From contig NZ_LN555523.1 of NCBI RefSeq assembly GCF_900015215.1, positions 2,174,381 through 2,238,380 on the forward strand: a DNA stretch of 64,000 nt, in the 5' to 3' direction. This DNA is from Romboutsia ilealis (GTDB taxonomy: Bacteria; Bacillota; Clostridia; Peptostreptococcales; Peptostreptococcaceae). A program made the translations under genes and the position numbers. This document shows, in pieces, positions 44,418 through 54,028 of this stretch; within the stretch, counting starts at the first letter, position 1; each line of letters starts with the position of its first letter. Under the pieces are notes generated by a model that saw nothing but the letters and a program-made list of their open reading frames with translations, did not search any database and was not told where the DNA came from.

Positions 44418-45788
44418 TTACTTAAATATTTCTTTATATTCTGGTTTTAACATATGATCTATTTTATTAATATTTATTATAAATTCAGGTATACCGGCTG
44501 CATAAGGAGCTATATTATATAAATCAAAATATACTACTATATTATCATCTTGTATATAAAATTTTTGTTTATCATCTATACTTTTAAATTCATACACTCC
44601 CTTATTTTGTTCATCTGACTTTATTAATTCTTCTATTTGCATTCTTATTTCTTCATTTATAACTTTTTTATAGTCTATACCTTCTTTAAATAAATTATCT
44701 AACGTTAAAATTTTTCCATTTGTTGTATCTATATTATATGCTGTATTCTCATAATATCCATGAGCTCCTCCTGCATATTTATAATATTTTATCAATATGC
44801 TTAATATGTTATCACTATTTTTCTTTACATCAAAATCAACATTAGCAACAAATTTATTCTCTATTTCAGGAAGAGCATTATTGTATTCTTCTGCTTGCTT
44901 TTGAGATTCATTAAAAAACTTCATTATGCTATTTGTTATTTCATCATTTATATGTTTTGATATATCTTTGTTATCAGTCATTATTATAGGTATATTAATA
45001 ATACTATTTATATACTTATTGTTTTTAGTTAGTGTTTGAGTATCTATATTAGCAATTATATTACTAGTTTGAATCATTTTTATTTTGTTTTTAAATATAT
45101 TAAAAGGAATTTTAAATTCATATGTTAAATCTTCTTTACTTGATTTGTACGGATTAAAGTAAATATTTATTCCTTCATCTATTATTTCATAGCTTGTATA
45201 TTTATCAATTTTTATTTTATTTCTATTAAACTTTAATTTATTATCTTTTATATAATCCATTATATAATCATAAATTATATCTTCATAATCTTCATTATCC
45301 TTTAATAAATTGTTTAAGAAGATTCTTTGTCCTGTATTTAAATCAAATACATAACTATCTTTCTCTTGTTTAAACTTATTGTCTTCATATCTTATTTCTT
45401 TGTATATCACAATATTTAATAAACTTTTATTTTCAAAAACTATATGATAATTTATATTAATATTAGTTTTAGTATTATTTTTATTAAGTTGAGATTCTTG
45501 TCTTTGATGATTTATTGAATCATTTATATTTCTTCTAATATACGAATTTATATATCTTTCAACTTCTTCATTTGAATAATGTATCTCTGGCATTTTTGCA
45601 TTTACTAATAATTTTTTTTCATTAATTTTAATTTTTTCTTCTGTTACCTTTACCGGTTTTAATCCTTGATATAAATTCGTTTGTAATTCATCTTTTATAT
45701 TAGATATGTTAATTTTACTAAATATTGTAATCATTATTATCACTAATAATATGTATTTATATTTTAAGAAGTGTTTTAGACTTTTCAT
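44418..45788 (-). CDS. Membrane-anchored protein with tandem DUF4163/DUF3298 domains
   Basis: 456 residues. One N-terminal membrane helix (about 11-25) anchors an extracytoplasmic part built of two similar halves. Each half has a DUF4163-like strand region followed by a DUF3298-like end. The second is the clearer one, with YKYAGGAHGYYENTAYNIDT, KILTLDNLFKEG and FDLYNIAPYAAGIPEF. Such domains occur in RsiV and in PdaC deacetylases, where DUF3298 can bind lysozyme or cell wall. No catalytic domain is attached here. Single gene after sleC. Confidence 0.78.
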   Translation of the reverse strand: MKSLKHFLKYKYILLVIIMITIFSKINISNIKDELQTNLYQGLKPVKVTEEKIKINEKKLLVNAKMPEIHYSNEEVERYINSYIRRNINDSINHQRQESQLNKNNTKTNININYHIVFENKSLLNIVIYKEIRYEDNKFKQEKDSYVFDLNTGQRIFLNNLLKDNEDYEDIIYDYIMDYIKDNKLKFNRNKIKIDKYTSYEIIDEGINIYFNPYKSSKEDLTYEFKIPFNIFKNKIKMIQTSNIIANIDTQTLTKNNKYINSIINIPIIMTDNKDISKHINDEITNSIMKFFNESQKQAEEYNNALPEIENKFVANVDFDVKKNSDNILSILIKYYKYAGGAHGYYENTAYNIDTTNGKILTLDNLFKEGIDYKKVINEEIRMQIEELIKSDEQNKGVYEFKSIDDKQKFYIQDDNIVVYFDLYNIAPYAAGIPEFIININKIDHMLKPEYKEIFK

Positions 45789-45913
45789 ATTTTGATTTTC
45801 CTCCTAAATATAATTCTTTTATTATATTTAGATTTTTTGTATTTTTTATCCCTATAAAATATAAAAATAACTTATTATTAATCTTTAAAATTTAAATTTT
45901 CTATATAAAAATA

Positions 45914-45942
45914 AAAAACTTAAGACTATATCTTAAGTTTTT
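45914..45942 (-). terminator. Terminator after the RlmCD-type gene
   Basis: A 12-bp perfect stem AAAAACTTAAGA/TCTTAAGTTTTT with a 5-nt loop, just past the stop. Confidence 0.85.
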
Positions 45943-45950
45943 TACTTTTA

Positions 45951-47306
45951 TTATTTTTTTATAAGCTTTACTATAGTTTCAACGTGTGGAGTATTCGGGA
46001 ACATATCCATACACTTTACTTTTTCTAATTCATATCCGTACTTTTTAAATTCAACTAAATCAAGAACTAGAGTCTTTGGATTACAAGATATATAAACTAT
46101 TTCCTTTGCTCCAAAATTAGATATATCTCTTACTGCATCTTTGTGTACTCCTGGTCTTGGTGGATCTACTATTATTAAATCTGGCTTATCCTTTAAATTC
46201 TTTACAGTTTTTGCTACATCTCCTGCAACAAATTCACAGTTAGTTAATCCATTTAGTTTAGCATTTTCATTTGCAGCTACTACAGCTTCTTCTATTATTT
46301 CTATTCCATATACCTTCTTAGCTGCTTTAGCCATAACTTGACCTATAGTTCCCGTTCCACTATATAAGTCAAATACAACCTTATCATTGTGGTCTCCTAC
46401 AAACTCTCTAGCTATAGTGTAAAGTTCTTCTGCTCCTTTAGTGTTAGTTTGGAAGAATGAAAATGGAGAAACTCTAAATCTTAAGCCTAAAACTTCTTCA
46501 TGAATATAATCTCTTCCATGTAATACTCTTAATTCATCACAGTTTACAGCATCTGCTAATCCATCATTTATTGTGTGTAATATACTTACTAATTCAGCTT
46601 CTGTATCTAAATTTAATAACATATCTTTATATTCATTCATATTAAAATCAACTTGAGAAGATGTTACTATATTTACCATAAGCTCATTAGTATTTATACC
46701 TTTTCTAACTACAAGATTTCTCAAGTATCCTTTATGATTTACAGTTCTATAGTAAGGTAGTTCTTTTTCATTAAAGAATTCTACTGTTGAAGTTAAAACT
46801 TTTATAAAGTCTTGGTCAACTAAGAAACATCCATCAACTGTCATTATATCTATATGCCTTCCTTTTTTATGAAGACCTAATGTTAATGGTCCATCCTTCA
46901 TTTCATCTCCAAAAGTATATTCCATTTTATTTCTATATAATTTATTTTGAGGACTACCTTGTATACCTAAGAATTTAAATCCAAATAAATCTTGTTGTAA
47001 AAATAAATCCATAACTTGTCTTTCTTTTATTTCTAATTGCTTTTCATAAGGAACAGATAATATGCTACATCCTCCACATTCATTAAAATGCTTACATGGT
47101 GTTTCTGTTTCTATCGGAGAGTTTTCTAATAACTCTAACATCTTAACATCTGCTTTTCCACTTTTCGTTCTTTTTACAGCAGCTTTAACCTTTTGTCCAG
47201 TTATTCCACCTTTCATATGTATATCTCTGTTTCCATATCTACTTACAGATGTTCCTCCGAACTCCATTTTATCTACTTCAAACTCTATAACGTCTCTTCT
47301 TTTCAC
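45951..47306 (-). CDS. 23S rRNA uracil-C5 methyltransferase (RlmCD/RumA family)
   Basis: 451 residues. An N-terminal TRAM domain (about 1-60) precedes the Fe-S cysteines CKHFNECGGCSIL. The SAM fold has DLYSGTGTIGQVMAK, and the catalytic site has DPPRPGVH and YISCNPKTL. It methylates U747 and/or U1939-type positions; in Gram-positive bacteria one enzyme does both. The start is GTG after GGAGGTAGCATTA. It lies 35 bp after the pseudouridine synthase gene, in the same direction. Confidence 0.9.
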   Translation of the reverse strand: MKRRDVIEFEVDKMEFGGTSVSRYGNRDIHMKGGITGQKVKAAVKRTKSGKADVKMLELLENSPIETETPCKHFNECGGCSILSVPYEKQLEIKERQVMDLFLQQDLFGFKFLGIQGSPQNKLYRNKMEYTFGDEMKDGPLTLGLHKKGRHIDIMTVDGCFLVDQDFIKVLTSTVEFFNEKELPYYRTVNHKGYLRNLVVRKGINTNELMVNIVTSSQVDFNMNEYKDMLLNLDTEAELVSILHTINDGLADAVNCDELRVLHGRDYIHEEVLGLRFRVSPFSFFQTNTKGAEELYTIAREFVGDHNDKVVFDLYSGTGTIGQVMAKAAKKVYGIEIIEEAVVAANENAKLNGLTNCEFVAGDVAKTVKNLKDKPDLIIVDPPRPGVHKDAVRDISNFGAKEIVYISCNPKTLVLDLVEFKKYGYELEKVKCMDMFPNTPHVETIVKLIKK

Positions 47307-47341
47307 TAATGCTACCTCCGCTTGTTGTTTATATTATCAAA

Positions 47342-48064
47342 CTATCTTTCTTCTATTAACTTAACTTCTTCTTCAGTTAATTCTCTATACTCTCCTAATT
47401 CTAAGCTTTCATCTAACTTTAATTTTCCCATAGAAATCCTTTTTAAGTATACTACTTTTTTGTCTACACTCTCAAACATTCTTTTTACTTGGTGGAATTT
47501 ACCTTCATGAATTGTAAGTTCTATTTCGGAAATATCATCACTTTTTAATATTTTTAATTGTGATGGCATTGTTTCATATCCATCATCAAGAATTACACCT
47601 TTTTCAAATGCAAGTATATCTTCTTCCGTTACTTTTCCTTGTATTTTTGCATAATAAGTTTTTGGTACATGCTTTTTAGGAGATAACACTCTATGAGAAA
47701 GTTGACCATCATTAGTAAGAACTAATAATCCTTCTGTATCCTTGTCCAATCTTCCTACTGGAAATGGTTCAAATACTAGATATGACGAATCGATTAAATC
47801 TAATACTATTGGGTCATGTTTATCAAATGTAGCTGATATGTATCCATCTGGTTTATTTAACATTATATAAATAAATTCTCTATATACTATTTTTTCTCCA
47901 TTAAACATAACTTCATCATTTTCAGAATCAACCTGTATTCCTGGATTATTTATAACTTTTCCATTTACAGATATTAGTCCTTGTTTACAGTATTTTTTTA
48001 ATTCCGCCCTACTAGCTACTCCCACATTTGAAAGTAACTTATCTACGCGCATTTTTTTTCCCAT
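47342..48064 (-). CDS. rsuA: RsuA-family pseudouridine synthase
   Basis: 240 residues. An S4 RNA-binding domain (MRVDKLLSNVGVASRAELKK) is followed by the catalytic domain with GRLDKDTEGLLVLTNDG, whose Asp is the nucleophile, and KTYYAKIQGKV. The family makes pseudouridine in 16S rRNA (RsuA) or 23S rRNA (RluB/E/F). The short length and the lack of a C-terminal tail favour RsuA. Its ATG overlaps the stop of the DUF1904 gene by 1 nt, so the two are coupled. Confidence 0.85.
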   Translation of the reverse strand: MGKKMRVDKLLSNVGVASRAELKKYCKQGLISVNGKVINNPGIQVDSENDEVMFNGEKIVYREFIYIMLNKPDGYISATFDKHDPIVLDLIDSSYLVFEPFPVGRLDKDTEGLLVLTNDGQLSHRVLSPKKHVPKTYYAKIQGKVTEEDILAFEKGVILDDGYETMPSQLKILKSDDISEIELTIHEGKFHQVKRMFESVDKKVVYLKRISMGKLKLDESLELGEYRELTEEEVKLIEER

Positions 48065-48393
48065 TAAAAATGTTCTCCATTCTCATAGTATTTTTCTTTT
48101 TCAAAAACTGTAAACGCTAAATCCATATTCTCTATGTTTAAATTTTCCCTTATATTATCTGTTATTATTTTTGCAACGGTATCTTGTACCTCGTGACCTC
48201 TATCAAACCAAGCTACCTCTACAAAAGGATATACGTCTGCTATTTTCCCATTTCTTATAGCTACAGATTTTATACATTCTATCTCAAAATAGTCTCTTGG
48301 ACATTTTACCGCATCTACTAATTCATCTATCATTTTTTCACTTATTTCACATATTTGATTTTCATTTATTCCTCTTATCTTTATTTGTGGCAT
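48064..48393 (-). CDS. DUF1904 family protein
   Basis: 109 residues with no signal peptide. The pattern MPQIKIRGINENQICEIS with a Pro just after Met, a central VEVAWFDRGHEVQD and a final FTVFEKEKYYENG matches DUF1904. The fold is tautomerase-like (4-oxalocrotonate type) by pattern. Function unknown. First gene of a rsuA-rlmCD-type unit. Confidence 0.78.
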   Translation of the reverse strand: MPQIKIRGINENQICEISEKMIDELVDAVKCPRDYFEIECIKSVAIRNGKIADVYPFVEVAWFDRGHEVQDTVAKIITDNIRENLNIENMDLAFTVFEKEKYYENGEHF

Positions 48394-48600
48394 AACATTT
48401 TTCCTTTCTATATAATAAAAATTTATAATTCATTCTTATTTAAGTATTATTATACTTTTAATTTCAAGTTATTACAATTTACTATGTACTTTTTTTCCAT
48501 AAACGTTATAATATTAATTGATGGGTAAATTTTAGAATTTAGTAATTAAATCAAAATTATAAACAATTTTGAATTTAACTTAATTAGGGAGGTTTTAACT

Positions 48601-49464
48601 ATGTTAGTTTCTGCAAAAGAAATGTTAAATAAAGCTAGAGAAGGCAAATACGCAGTAGGTCAATTCAACATAAATAACTTAGAATGGACTAAAGCTGTTT
48701 TATTAACTGCTCAGGAAAACAACTCACCTGTTATATTAGGTGTTTCTGAAGGTGCTGGTAAATATATGGGGGGATATAAAACTATAGTTGGTATGGTTAA
48801 TGGAATGTTAGAAGAATTAAACATAACAGTTCCAGTTGCATTACATTTAGACCATGGTAGTTATGAAGGAGCTTTAAAAGTAATAGAAGCAGGTTTCTCT
48901 TCTGTTATGTTTGATGGTTCTCACTACTCTATAGAAGAAAATGTAGCTAAAACTAAAGAAATAGTTGAAATAGCTCATTCTAAAGGAATATCTGTAGAAG
49001 CAGAAGTTGGTTCTATAGGTGGAGAAGAAGATGGTGTTGTTGGTGCTGGTGAAGTTGCAGATCCAGATGAATGTAAATTAATATCTGACTTAGGTGTTGA
49101 TATGTTAGCTGCTGGTATAGGTAACATACATGGACAATATCCAGAAAATTGGGCAGGATTAAACTTTGATGCTTTAGAAGCTATAAACAATGCTACAGGT
49201 GATATGCCATTAGTTTTACATGGTGGTACAGGTATACCTGCTGAAATGATACAAAAAGCTATATCTTTAGGTGTATCTAAAATAAATGTGAATACTGAGT
49301 GTCAATTAGCATTTGCTGCTGCTACTCGTAAATACATAGAAGAAGGAAAAGACTTACAAGGTAAAGGATTTGACCCTCGTAAAGTTTTAGCTCCAGGATT
49401 TGAGGCTATAAAAGCTACTGTTAAAGAGAAAATGGAGTTATTTGGATCTATAAATAAAGCTTAA
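48601..49464 (+). CDS. fba: Class II fructose-1,6-bisphosphate aldolase
   Basis: A zinc-dependent glycolytic aldolase that cleaves fructose-1,6-bisphosphate to GAP and DHAP. 287 residues. ALHLDHGSYEGALKVIEAGF carries the catalytic Asp and a zinc His. EAEVGSIGGEEDG, NIHGQYPENW and LVLHGGTGIP follow, all typical of short Gram-positive class II enzymes. The start follows AGGGAGGTTTTAACT. A possible -10 TATAAT lies at 48507-48512. Single gene with a strong terminator. Confidence 0.96.
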   Translation: MLVSAKEMLNKAREGKYAVGQFNINNLEWTKAVLLTAQENNSPVILGVSEGAGKYMGGYKTIVGMVNGMLEELNITVPVALHLDHGSYEGALKVIEAGFSSVMFDGSHYSIEENVAKTKEIVEIAHSKGISVEAEVGSIGGEEDGVVGAGEVADPDECKLISDLGVDMLAAGIGNIHGQYPENWAGLNFDALEAINNATGDMPLVLHGGTGIPAEMIQKAISLGVSKINVNTECQLAFAAATRKYIEEGKDLQGKGFDPRKVLAPGFEAIKATVKEKMELFGSINKA

Positions 49465-49550
49465 TTTTATTAGTTATGACCCTGTTAACTAGACAGTTAT
49501 AAAATAGTAATTATTTCTTTATAAATTTTAAATTTACATTAGCGATAAAT

Positions 49551-49598
49551 AAAAAAGAGTATAATCTAGTGATTAATCACTAAATTATACTCTTTTTT
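49551..49598. terminator. Bidirectional terminator between fba and the unknown gene
   Basis: A 15-bp outer stem (AAAAAAGAGTATAAT) and an 8-bp inner stem (TAGTGATT/AATCACTA) are separated by one mismatch. Confidence 0.9.
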
Positions 49599-49604
49599 AC
49601 TTTA

Positions 49605-50090
49605 TTAACTATAAAACTTTGATGCTCCTGTTAATTGTCTTTTACCTATTAATTTAGATAAATTAGTAAGAGATGCTATTTTTATATCCTTAAAACTTAC
49701 AAGAAATACAAATTTAAAATCTGTAAATGTTTCATCTATATTATATACATCAAAGTAACATCTTACATTATCTAATAAATATTTATCTTGTATTTCCTCT
49801 TCAATTTCATCTGTAGCGTCTTTTAAATATGCTCTTACATCTTCGAATAAAATGTCAAAATAAGATTCATCTATATCTTTTCCTATCTCTTCTTTTATTT
49901 CATCTATATCTTCCATATTAAATATTTCTCTAGATAATTGACAATCATATACCATTATATTTTTTTGACTTATTGTCTCTGAGATATCTTGTATATACTC
50001 AAAATCAGGGCGCAATTCTAAAACATTTTTCACATCATTACTATTTATTTTTATTTTTCCTTTTTTATTCTCTAAGTTTAGTTCTATCAT
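49605..50090 (-). CDS. Uncharacterised acidic protein
   Basis: 161 residues, not recognised. It has no signal peptide and no membrane helix. It is acidic and rich in Asp/Glu/Ile, with DIDEIKEEIGKDIDES and ATDEIEEEIQDKY helices and a short basic end GKRQLTGASKFYS. The start is placed at the ATG at 50090, because GGGAGGCAATCGA precedes it. A GTG at 50105 would translate that ribosome site. Alone between a terminator and dispersed repeat copy C. Confidence 0.7.
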   Translation of the reverse strand: MIELNLENKKGKIKINSNDVKNVLELRPDFEYIQDISETISQKNIMVYDCQLSREIFNMEDIDEIKEEIGKDIDESYFDILFEDVRAYLKDATDEIEEEIQDKYLLDNVRCYFDVYNIDETFTDFKFVFLVSFKDIKIASLTNLSKLIGKRQLTGASKFYS

Positions 50091-50105
50091 TCGATTGCCT
50101 CCCAC

Positions 50106-50372
50106 CTACACCAATAATAGTACTAATTGTACTTTTGTATAAATTTGTTTATATCTATCCATTTATTTAACTTCTATCATATTTTTATGTTCTATTTCTT
50201 TGTTATATGTAGTATTTCTATTAGTAATGCCTTCATTTGTAAATTGCATTGCATTTAAGGAATTATATTCTATAATATTGATTCAACACATTATAGCATA
50301 TGTTAAATTATAAATCAAAATTTTACTTTTATTATATCTCTAACAATATATCATTTTACTACAATTAATTGA
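50106..50372. other. Intergenic stretch without recognisable gene
   Basis: About 265 AT-rich bases upstream of the unknown gene at 49605-50090. I see no RNA gene or ORF with a ribosome site. A promoter must be present but could not be fixed. Confidence 0.45.
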
Positions 50373-50470
50373 TAAAAAATTTACTTCGCTTGAGCGACGT
50401 GTCTGCGAAACACTTCATTTCGCCAACGATATGTCTTTGCTACCGCTAAGGATACATCCTTTGCTCAAAA
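50373..50470 (-). repeat. Dispersed intergenic repeat, copy C
   Basis: This copy has the core (TTACTTCGCTTGAGCGACG, then TGCGAAACACTTC and CGCCAACGATATG) and ends in TTTGCTCAAAAATG. The end touches a 15-bp hairpin AATGTATACTTAGTA (50470-50511) that acts as the terminator of the gene at 50521-51315. Confidence 0.75.
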
Positions 50471-50511
50471 ATGTATACTTAGTATGTAAATATAATACCA
50501 AGTATACATTT
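50470..50511 (-). terminator. Terminator after the two-helix membrane protein
   Basis: A 15-bp stem AATGTATACTTAGTA with one G-U pair and a loop of about 11 nt, followed by TTTTTGAGC on the minus strand. Confidence 0.78.
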
Positions 50512-50520
50512 ATATTATTA

Positions 50521-51315
50521 TTAATCTATAATTTGATTTAAATTCACTAATCTCTCTTTAAAGTCAGCTATATAATTATCTGATAAATTAAGATACTCTG
50601 TTATCTTTCCTATATATTTTGGATTTTTAGTATTTACAAGAGTAACTGCAAAATCCATTGCTTTCTCCCTTAATTCATATGCTGTTTTTACATCATTTCT
50701 AGCATCATTTAAAATTTCAGTGTATTCATCATTTGATAGTTGTGGTATATCCATAGTCTCATATATCGATATAACCTCTGTACACATATCTGATGCATAT
50801 TCTAAGTCTTGCTTTACTTTATCTAATTTTTTTAGATTTCCAACTATATTTTTAGTATAAGGAATACATTCTCTCATAGGAATAAGTGCCTTAAGCTCTA
50901 TTTCATAAATTTCTTTCTTAAATTCATATACAAGCTCTTTATCACTTTTTTTAGAATCATAATTTACTACTTCTTTATTATCTCCTTCATTCTCCTCTAA
51001 AACTATATTATTACTATCATCTTTAATGTTTTCTTCAAGTTCTTCTTGTTTTGCAATCTCTGAAGTGTCTTGAACATTTTTATTTTCACTTACAGATTCT
51101 TCTATATATTCTTTTTCAAAAGAATAGTTTTGATAATGCATTGCCTCTTTTATTTGATTTAATCCACTAATGTATATATTAGTTATTACTATGGTCGTAA
51201 CTAATGTAATATACATACTTGCGTATATAAATGATCTTTTTATATTATTATAATTTTTAAATAATACTATCAAAGGTATAAAATATAAAAATAAGAATAC
51301 CGCTATCCATCTCAT
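50521..51315 (-). CDS. Uncharacterised membrane protein with coiled, acidic domain
   Basis: 264 residues. Two membrane helices at the N-terminus (about 4-20 and 29-50) precede an acidic Asn/Glu-rich stretch (about 70-120) and a helical domain (about 125-264). No family recognised. The soluble part would lie outside or inside depending on topology; two helices with a short basic loop suggest it faces out. Start after GAAGGAGACTTGAATAT. Single gene with its own terminator. Confidence 0.7.
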   Translation of the reverse strand: MRWIAVFLFLYFIPLIVLFKNYNNIKRSFIYASMYITLVTTIVITNIYISGLNQIKEAMHYQNYSFEKEYIEESVSENKNVQDTSEIAKQEELEENIKDDSNNIVLEENEGDNKEVVNYDSKKSDKELVYEFKKEIYEIELKALIPMRECIPYTKNIVGNLKKLDKVKQDLEYASDMCTEVISIYETMDIPQLSNDEYTEILNDARNDVKTAYELREKAMDFAVTLVNTKNPKYIGKITEYLNLSDNYIADFKERLVNLNQIID

Positions 51316-51405
51316 ATATTCAAGTCTCCTTCTTCAATTAGGATAATCTTCCTAATTTTTGTATTTTAACATATTATTTGATAGTATTTACAAATTATTG
51401 ATTTA

Positions 51406-52098
51406 TTAATCCATTATTTTTATTAAATTAAAATCTATATAATCACAAGAAGCTAAAATATACTCAACCCCATTTCGAACTCCTTTTAGACCCATTTTAA
51501 ATGATTCTTTCCCATGTAAATGTCCATATATCACTTTATCTACTTTATATTCTTCATACAATTTAGTAAATAATGATTCTTCTAATTTATCATTTGTAGG
51601 TGGATAATGAGTTATAACTATAAATTTAGAGTACCCTTTTTTTCTTGCAGCTTGAAGTGATAATCTAATTCTATTTTCTTCTCTTTTATATATTTTTTCA
51701 TCATTGTCATCAAATTTAAAATCATTTGGGCAAATCCAACCTCTACCACCACATATAGCATACTCTCCATACTCATAGAAATTTGTTTGTAAAAATTTCA
51801 TATCATTGTATAATTTATTTAAATTTGTTACTGTTGTCCACCAGTAATCATGATTTCCTTTTATAAAAATTTTCTTTCCAGAAAGATTGCTTATAATATC
51901 TAAATCTGGTTTAGCTTCAGTTAAGTTAATCCCCCATGAAGTATCTCCTAAAACTAAAACTAAATCATCTTCTTTAACATTAGCTTTCCAGCTACTAATT
52001 ATTTTCTCTTCATGTTTGTCCCATTTATCTCCAAATATATTCATTGGCTTTTCTACTAATGTTGAGAAATGTAAATCACCTATTGCATATAAACTCAT
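51406..52098 (-). CDS. Calcineurin-type metallophosphoesterase
   Basis: 230 residues with the five metal motifs of the family: AIGDLHFS, LVLGDTSWG, IKGNHDYWW, VITHYPP and YGHLHGK. The enzyme is a cytosolic di-metal phosphohydrolase; its substrate is not defined by the sequence. The start ATG has AAAGGACAGATGAG upstream. It lies about 90 bp after the alarmone synthetase gene in the same direction, and could be in its transcript. Confidence 0.88.
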   Translation of the reverse strand: MSLYAIGDLHFSTLVEKPMNIFGDKWDKHEEKIISSWKANVKEDDLVLVLGDTSWGINLTEAKPDLDIISNLSGKKIFIKGNHDYWWTTVTNLNKLYNDMKFLQTNFYEYGEYAICGGRGWICPNDFKFDDNDEKIYKREENRIRLSLQAARKKGYSKFIVITHYPPTNDKLEESLFTKLYEEYKVDKVIYGHLHGKESFKMGLKGVRNGVEYILASCDYIDFNLIKIMD

Positions 52099-52191
52099 CT
52101 CATCTGTCCTTTCTAGTACTACGTTTCAAATTATATAACTATATATTTTAATATTTCCAAAAAAGACAGTTATCCTACATTGGATAACTGC

Positions 52192-52989
52192 CTAATCACC
52201 AACTTTATTTTTATATTCTTGTAATAAGGAGTCTATCTCCTTTTTTAATTGTAATATTTCAGTTATATCTCTTTCATTATCTATTTTATCTAATCTTCTT
52301 TGATATTTTATGGCCTTATGCGTTTCACCTACATTGTATAATTCTTGAATCTTATTTAAAACATCCCTTAATGTAACAGACTTTACTTGATACATAACTT
52401 GAGCTTTCATTATATCTTCTCTAATTTCACTCATCTCTTGATCTAATAAGAAAGCTGCATCTGCTGCCCTTCTTAATCTAACAGCTAATGTGTCCGGAAT
52501 ATAGTGTTCATACTTATATTTTAAAGAATGTTCTATTGTCGCCCAAAAGTTCATAGCAAGTGTTCTTATCTGTATCTCACATAAAATTTCCTTAGACCCT
52601 GCTATTGAATTTATAGGATATTTTATTATTATATGATAGCTTCTATATCCACTATCTTTAAAGTTTTTAATATAGTCTTTTTCATAAACTATAGTCATAT
52701 CACTTCTCAATTTAATTAAATTCACAATATTATATATGTCTTCTACAAACTGACACATGATTCTTATACCAGCTATATCTTCCATTTCTGCTTCAATGTC
52801 TTGTATATTTAATCGTTTAGCTTTTGATACAATAGATGCTATTTTTTTAGTTCTCCCTGTTACAAATTCTATCGGAGAATATTCACCCTTCGTTAAAAAT
52901 TCTTTTCTTATATTTTTAAACTTTACTTTTAGTTCTTCAACAGCATTATTATAAGGCGCTAATACTTCATCCCATTTTTCGTATTCCAT
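52192..52989 (-). CDS. Small alarmone synthetase (RelQ/YjbM-type GTP pyrophosphokinase)
   Basis: 265 residues. A RelA/SpoT synthetase domain without hydrolase or TGS domains: EDIAGIRIMCQFVEDIY, FKDSGYRSYHIIIKYP and CEIQIRTLAMNFWATIEHSLKYK hold the ATP- and GTP-binding residues. A C-terminal helical tail (about 200-265) matches the oligomerising end of YjbM. It makes (p)ppGpp under stress. The ATG at 52989 is used, with AAAGGGTGG upstream; a GTG at 52998 sits inside that site. A 14-bp inverted repeat lies upstream (53036-53070). Confidence 0.92.
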   Translation of the reverse strand: MEYEKWDEVLAPYNNAVEELKVKFKNIRKEFLTKGEYSPIEFVTGRTKKIASIVSKAKRLNIQDIEAEMEDIAGIRIMCQFVEDIYNIVNLIKLRSDMTIVYEKDYIKNFKDSGYRSYHIIIKYPINSIAGSKEILCEIQIRTLAMNFWATIEHSLKYKYEHYIPDTLAVRLRRAADAAFLLDQEMSEIREDIMKAQVMYQVKSVTLRDVLNKIQELYNVGETHKAIKYQRRLDKIDNERDITEILQLKKEIDSLLQEYKNKVGD

Positions 52990-53035
52990 ATCATCCACCC
53001 TTTATCTCATTTTTCCATACACATCTATTTTAACA

Positions 53036-53070
53036 TAAGTTGCTTTATTTTGGTATAATAAAGCAACTTA
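53036..53070. promoter_or_regulatory. Perfect inverted repeat upstream of the alarmone synthetase
   Basis: TAAGTTGCTTTATT and its complement AATAAAGCAACTTA flank TTGGTAT. It lies 47 bp before the start and neither side has a U-run, so it fits an operator or 5' RNA hairpin better than a terminator. Confidence 0.5.
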
Positions 53071-53214
53071 CCATCCTTTAATATATAATTAACTTCACAT
53101 AAATCTATTAAATAATTTATCAAAGAAATTAAACATTACTTAAATTGACTGCAATCTCCAACATAATCATTATGTTCATGAGTATTTATTCTATATCACT
53201 ATTAATTTATTCCT

Positions 53215-53943
53215 CTAGTATAATATTTTTTTCAATCTATTAATCGCTCTATTTCTTACTTTATCATCTTTAGATACTCTTATTTTTATATTATATGCAG
53301 TATCTTCATGTAACAAGCTTTCTATAAAGTATTCAACTATTCCTCTATCTTTAAAATCTATATCTATGATTCCTTTAGCATATATATTGGAATCTAATGT
53401 CATTAAGCTATCTGCAAATTCTAATCTTTGACTTTTTGATAAGTATTTATGTTCAGGTATAAAACTTTCACAATAATTTATTCTATAGTTTACTACCTTA
53501 TCACTAATATCAAACCCATATCTTGATTTTATTAAGTCTCTATATTCTCTATTTCGTTGAGTAACGTTATCTAAATTTTTATTATAATCTTCCTTTTTCC
53601 AATGCCCAAATAATCTACAATTTAAAGGTCTTACATCATATATCATACATCTATTATATTTATCTTTAAATGGACATGGTTTCTTCTCAATATATTCTAA
53701 GAAATAATAATCTACAATTTTATCTAAACACATCTTTTTTAATTCTGGTTTATTCTCTAAATAATTATATATATTTATAAATTCAATTAAATTTGTTCCA
53801 ACGGATTCCATGCAACAATTTCCACATCCACTACAATCTCCATTTGGTAAATTTTTATAAATATCATTCAATCTATCAAATAGTTTTTTTTCATTTGCAT
53901 AATTTATACAATTTACTACATGATTCTTTTTTATACTAGTCAT
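53215..53943 (-). CDS. YkgJ-type cysteine-cluster protein
   Basis: 242 residues. The cysteines CSGCGNCCMES near residue 37 and, 50 residues later, CPFKDKYNRCMIYDVRPLNC make the metal-binding (Fe-S or zinc) motif of the YkgJ/UPF0153 family. The rest is helical, with no membrane segment. Role unknown; members are found beside many functions. Start with the sequence AAGGAGTAATAATA upstream. Confidence 0.75.
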   Translation of the reverse strand: MTSIKKNHVVNCINYANEKKLFDRLNDIYKNLPNGDCSGCGNCCMESVGTNLIEFINIYNYLENKPELKKMCLDKIVDYYFLEYIEKKPCPFKDKYNRCMIYDVRPLNCRLFGHWKKEDYNKNLDNVTQRNREYRDLIKSRYGFDISDKVVNYRINYCESFIPEHKYLSKSQRLEFADSLMTLDSNIYAKGIIDIDFKDRGIVEYFIESLLHEDTAYNIKIRVSKDDKVRNRAINRLKKILY

Positions 53944-54028
53944 TATTATTACTCCTTGTTATAATTATTAAGTTAATACAAACAATTATTATAACATATA
54001 TTTTTAGAATCTTTATAGGAGGTATTTT

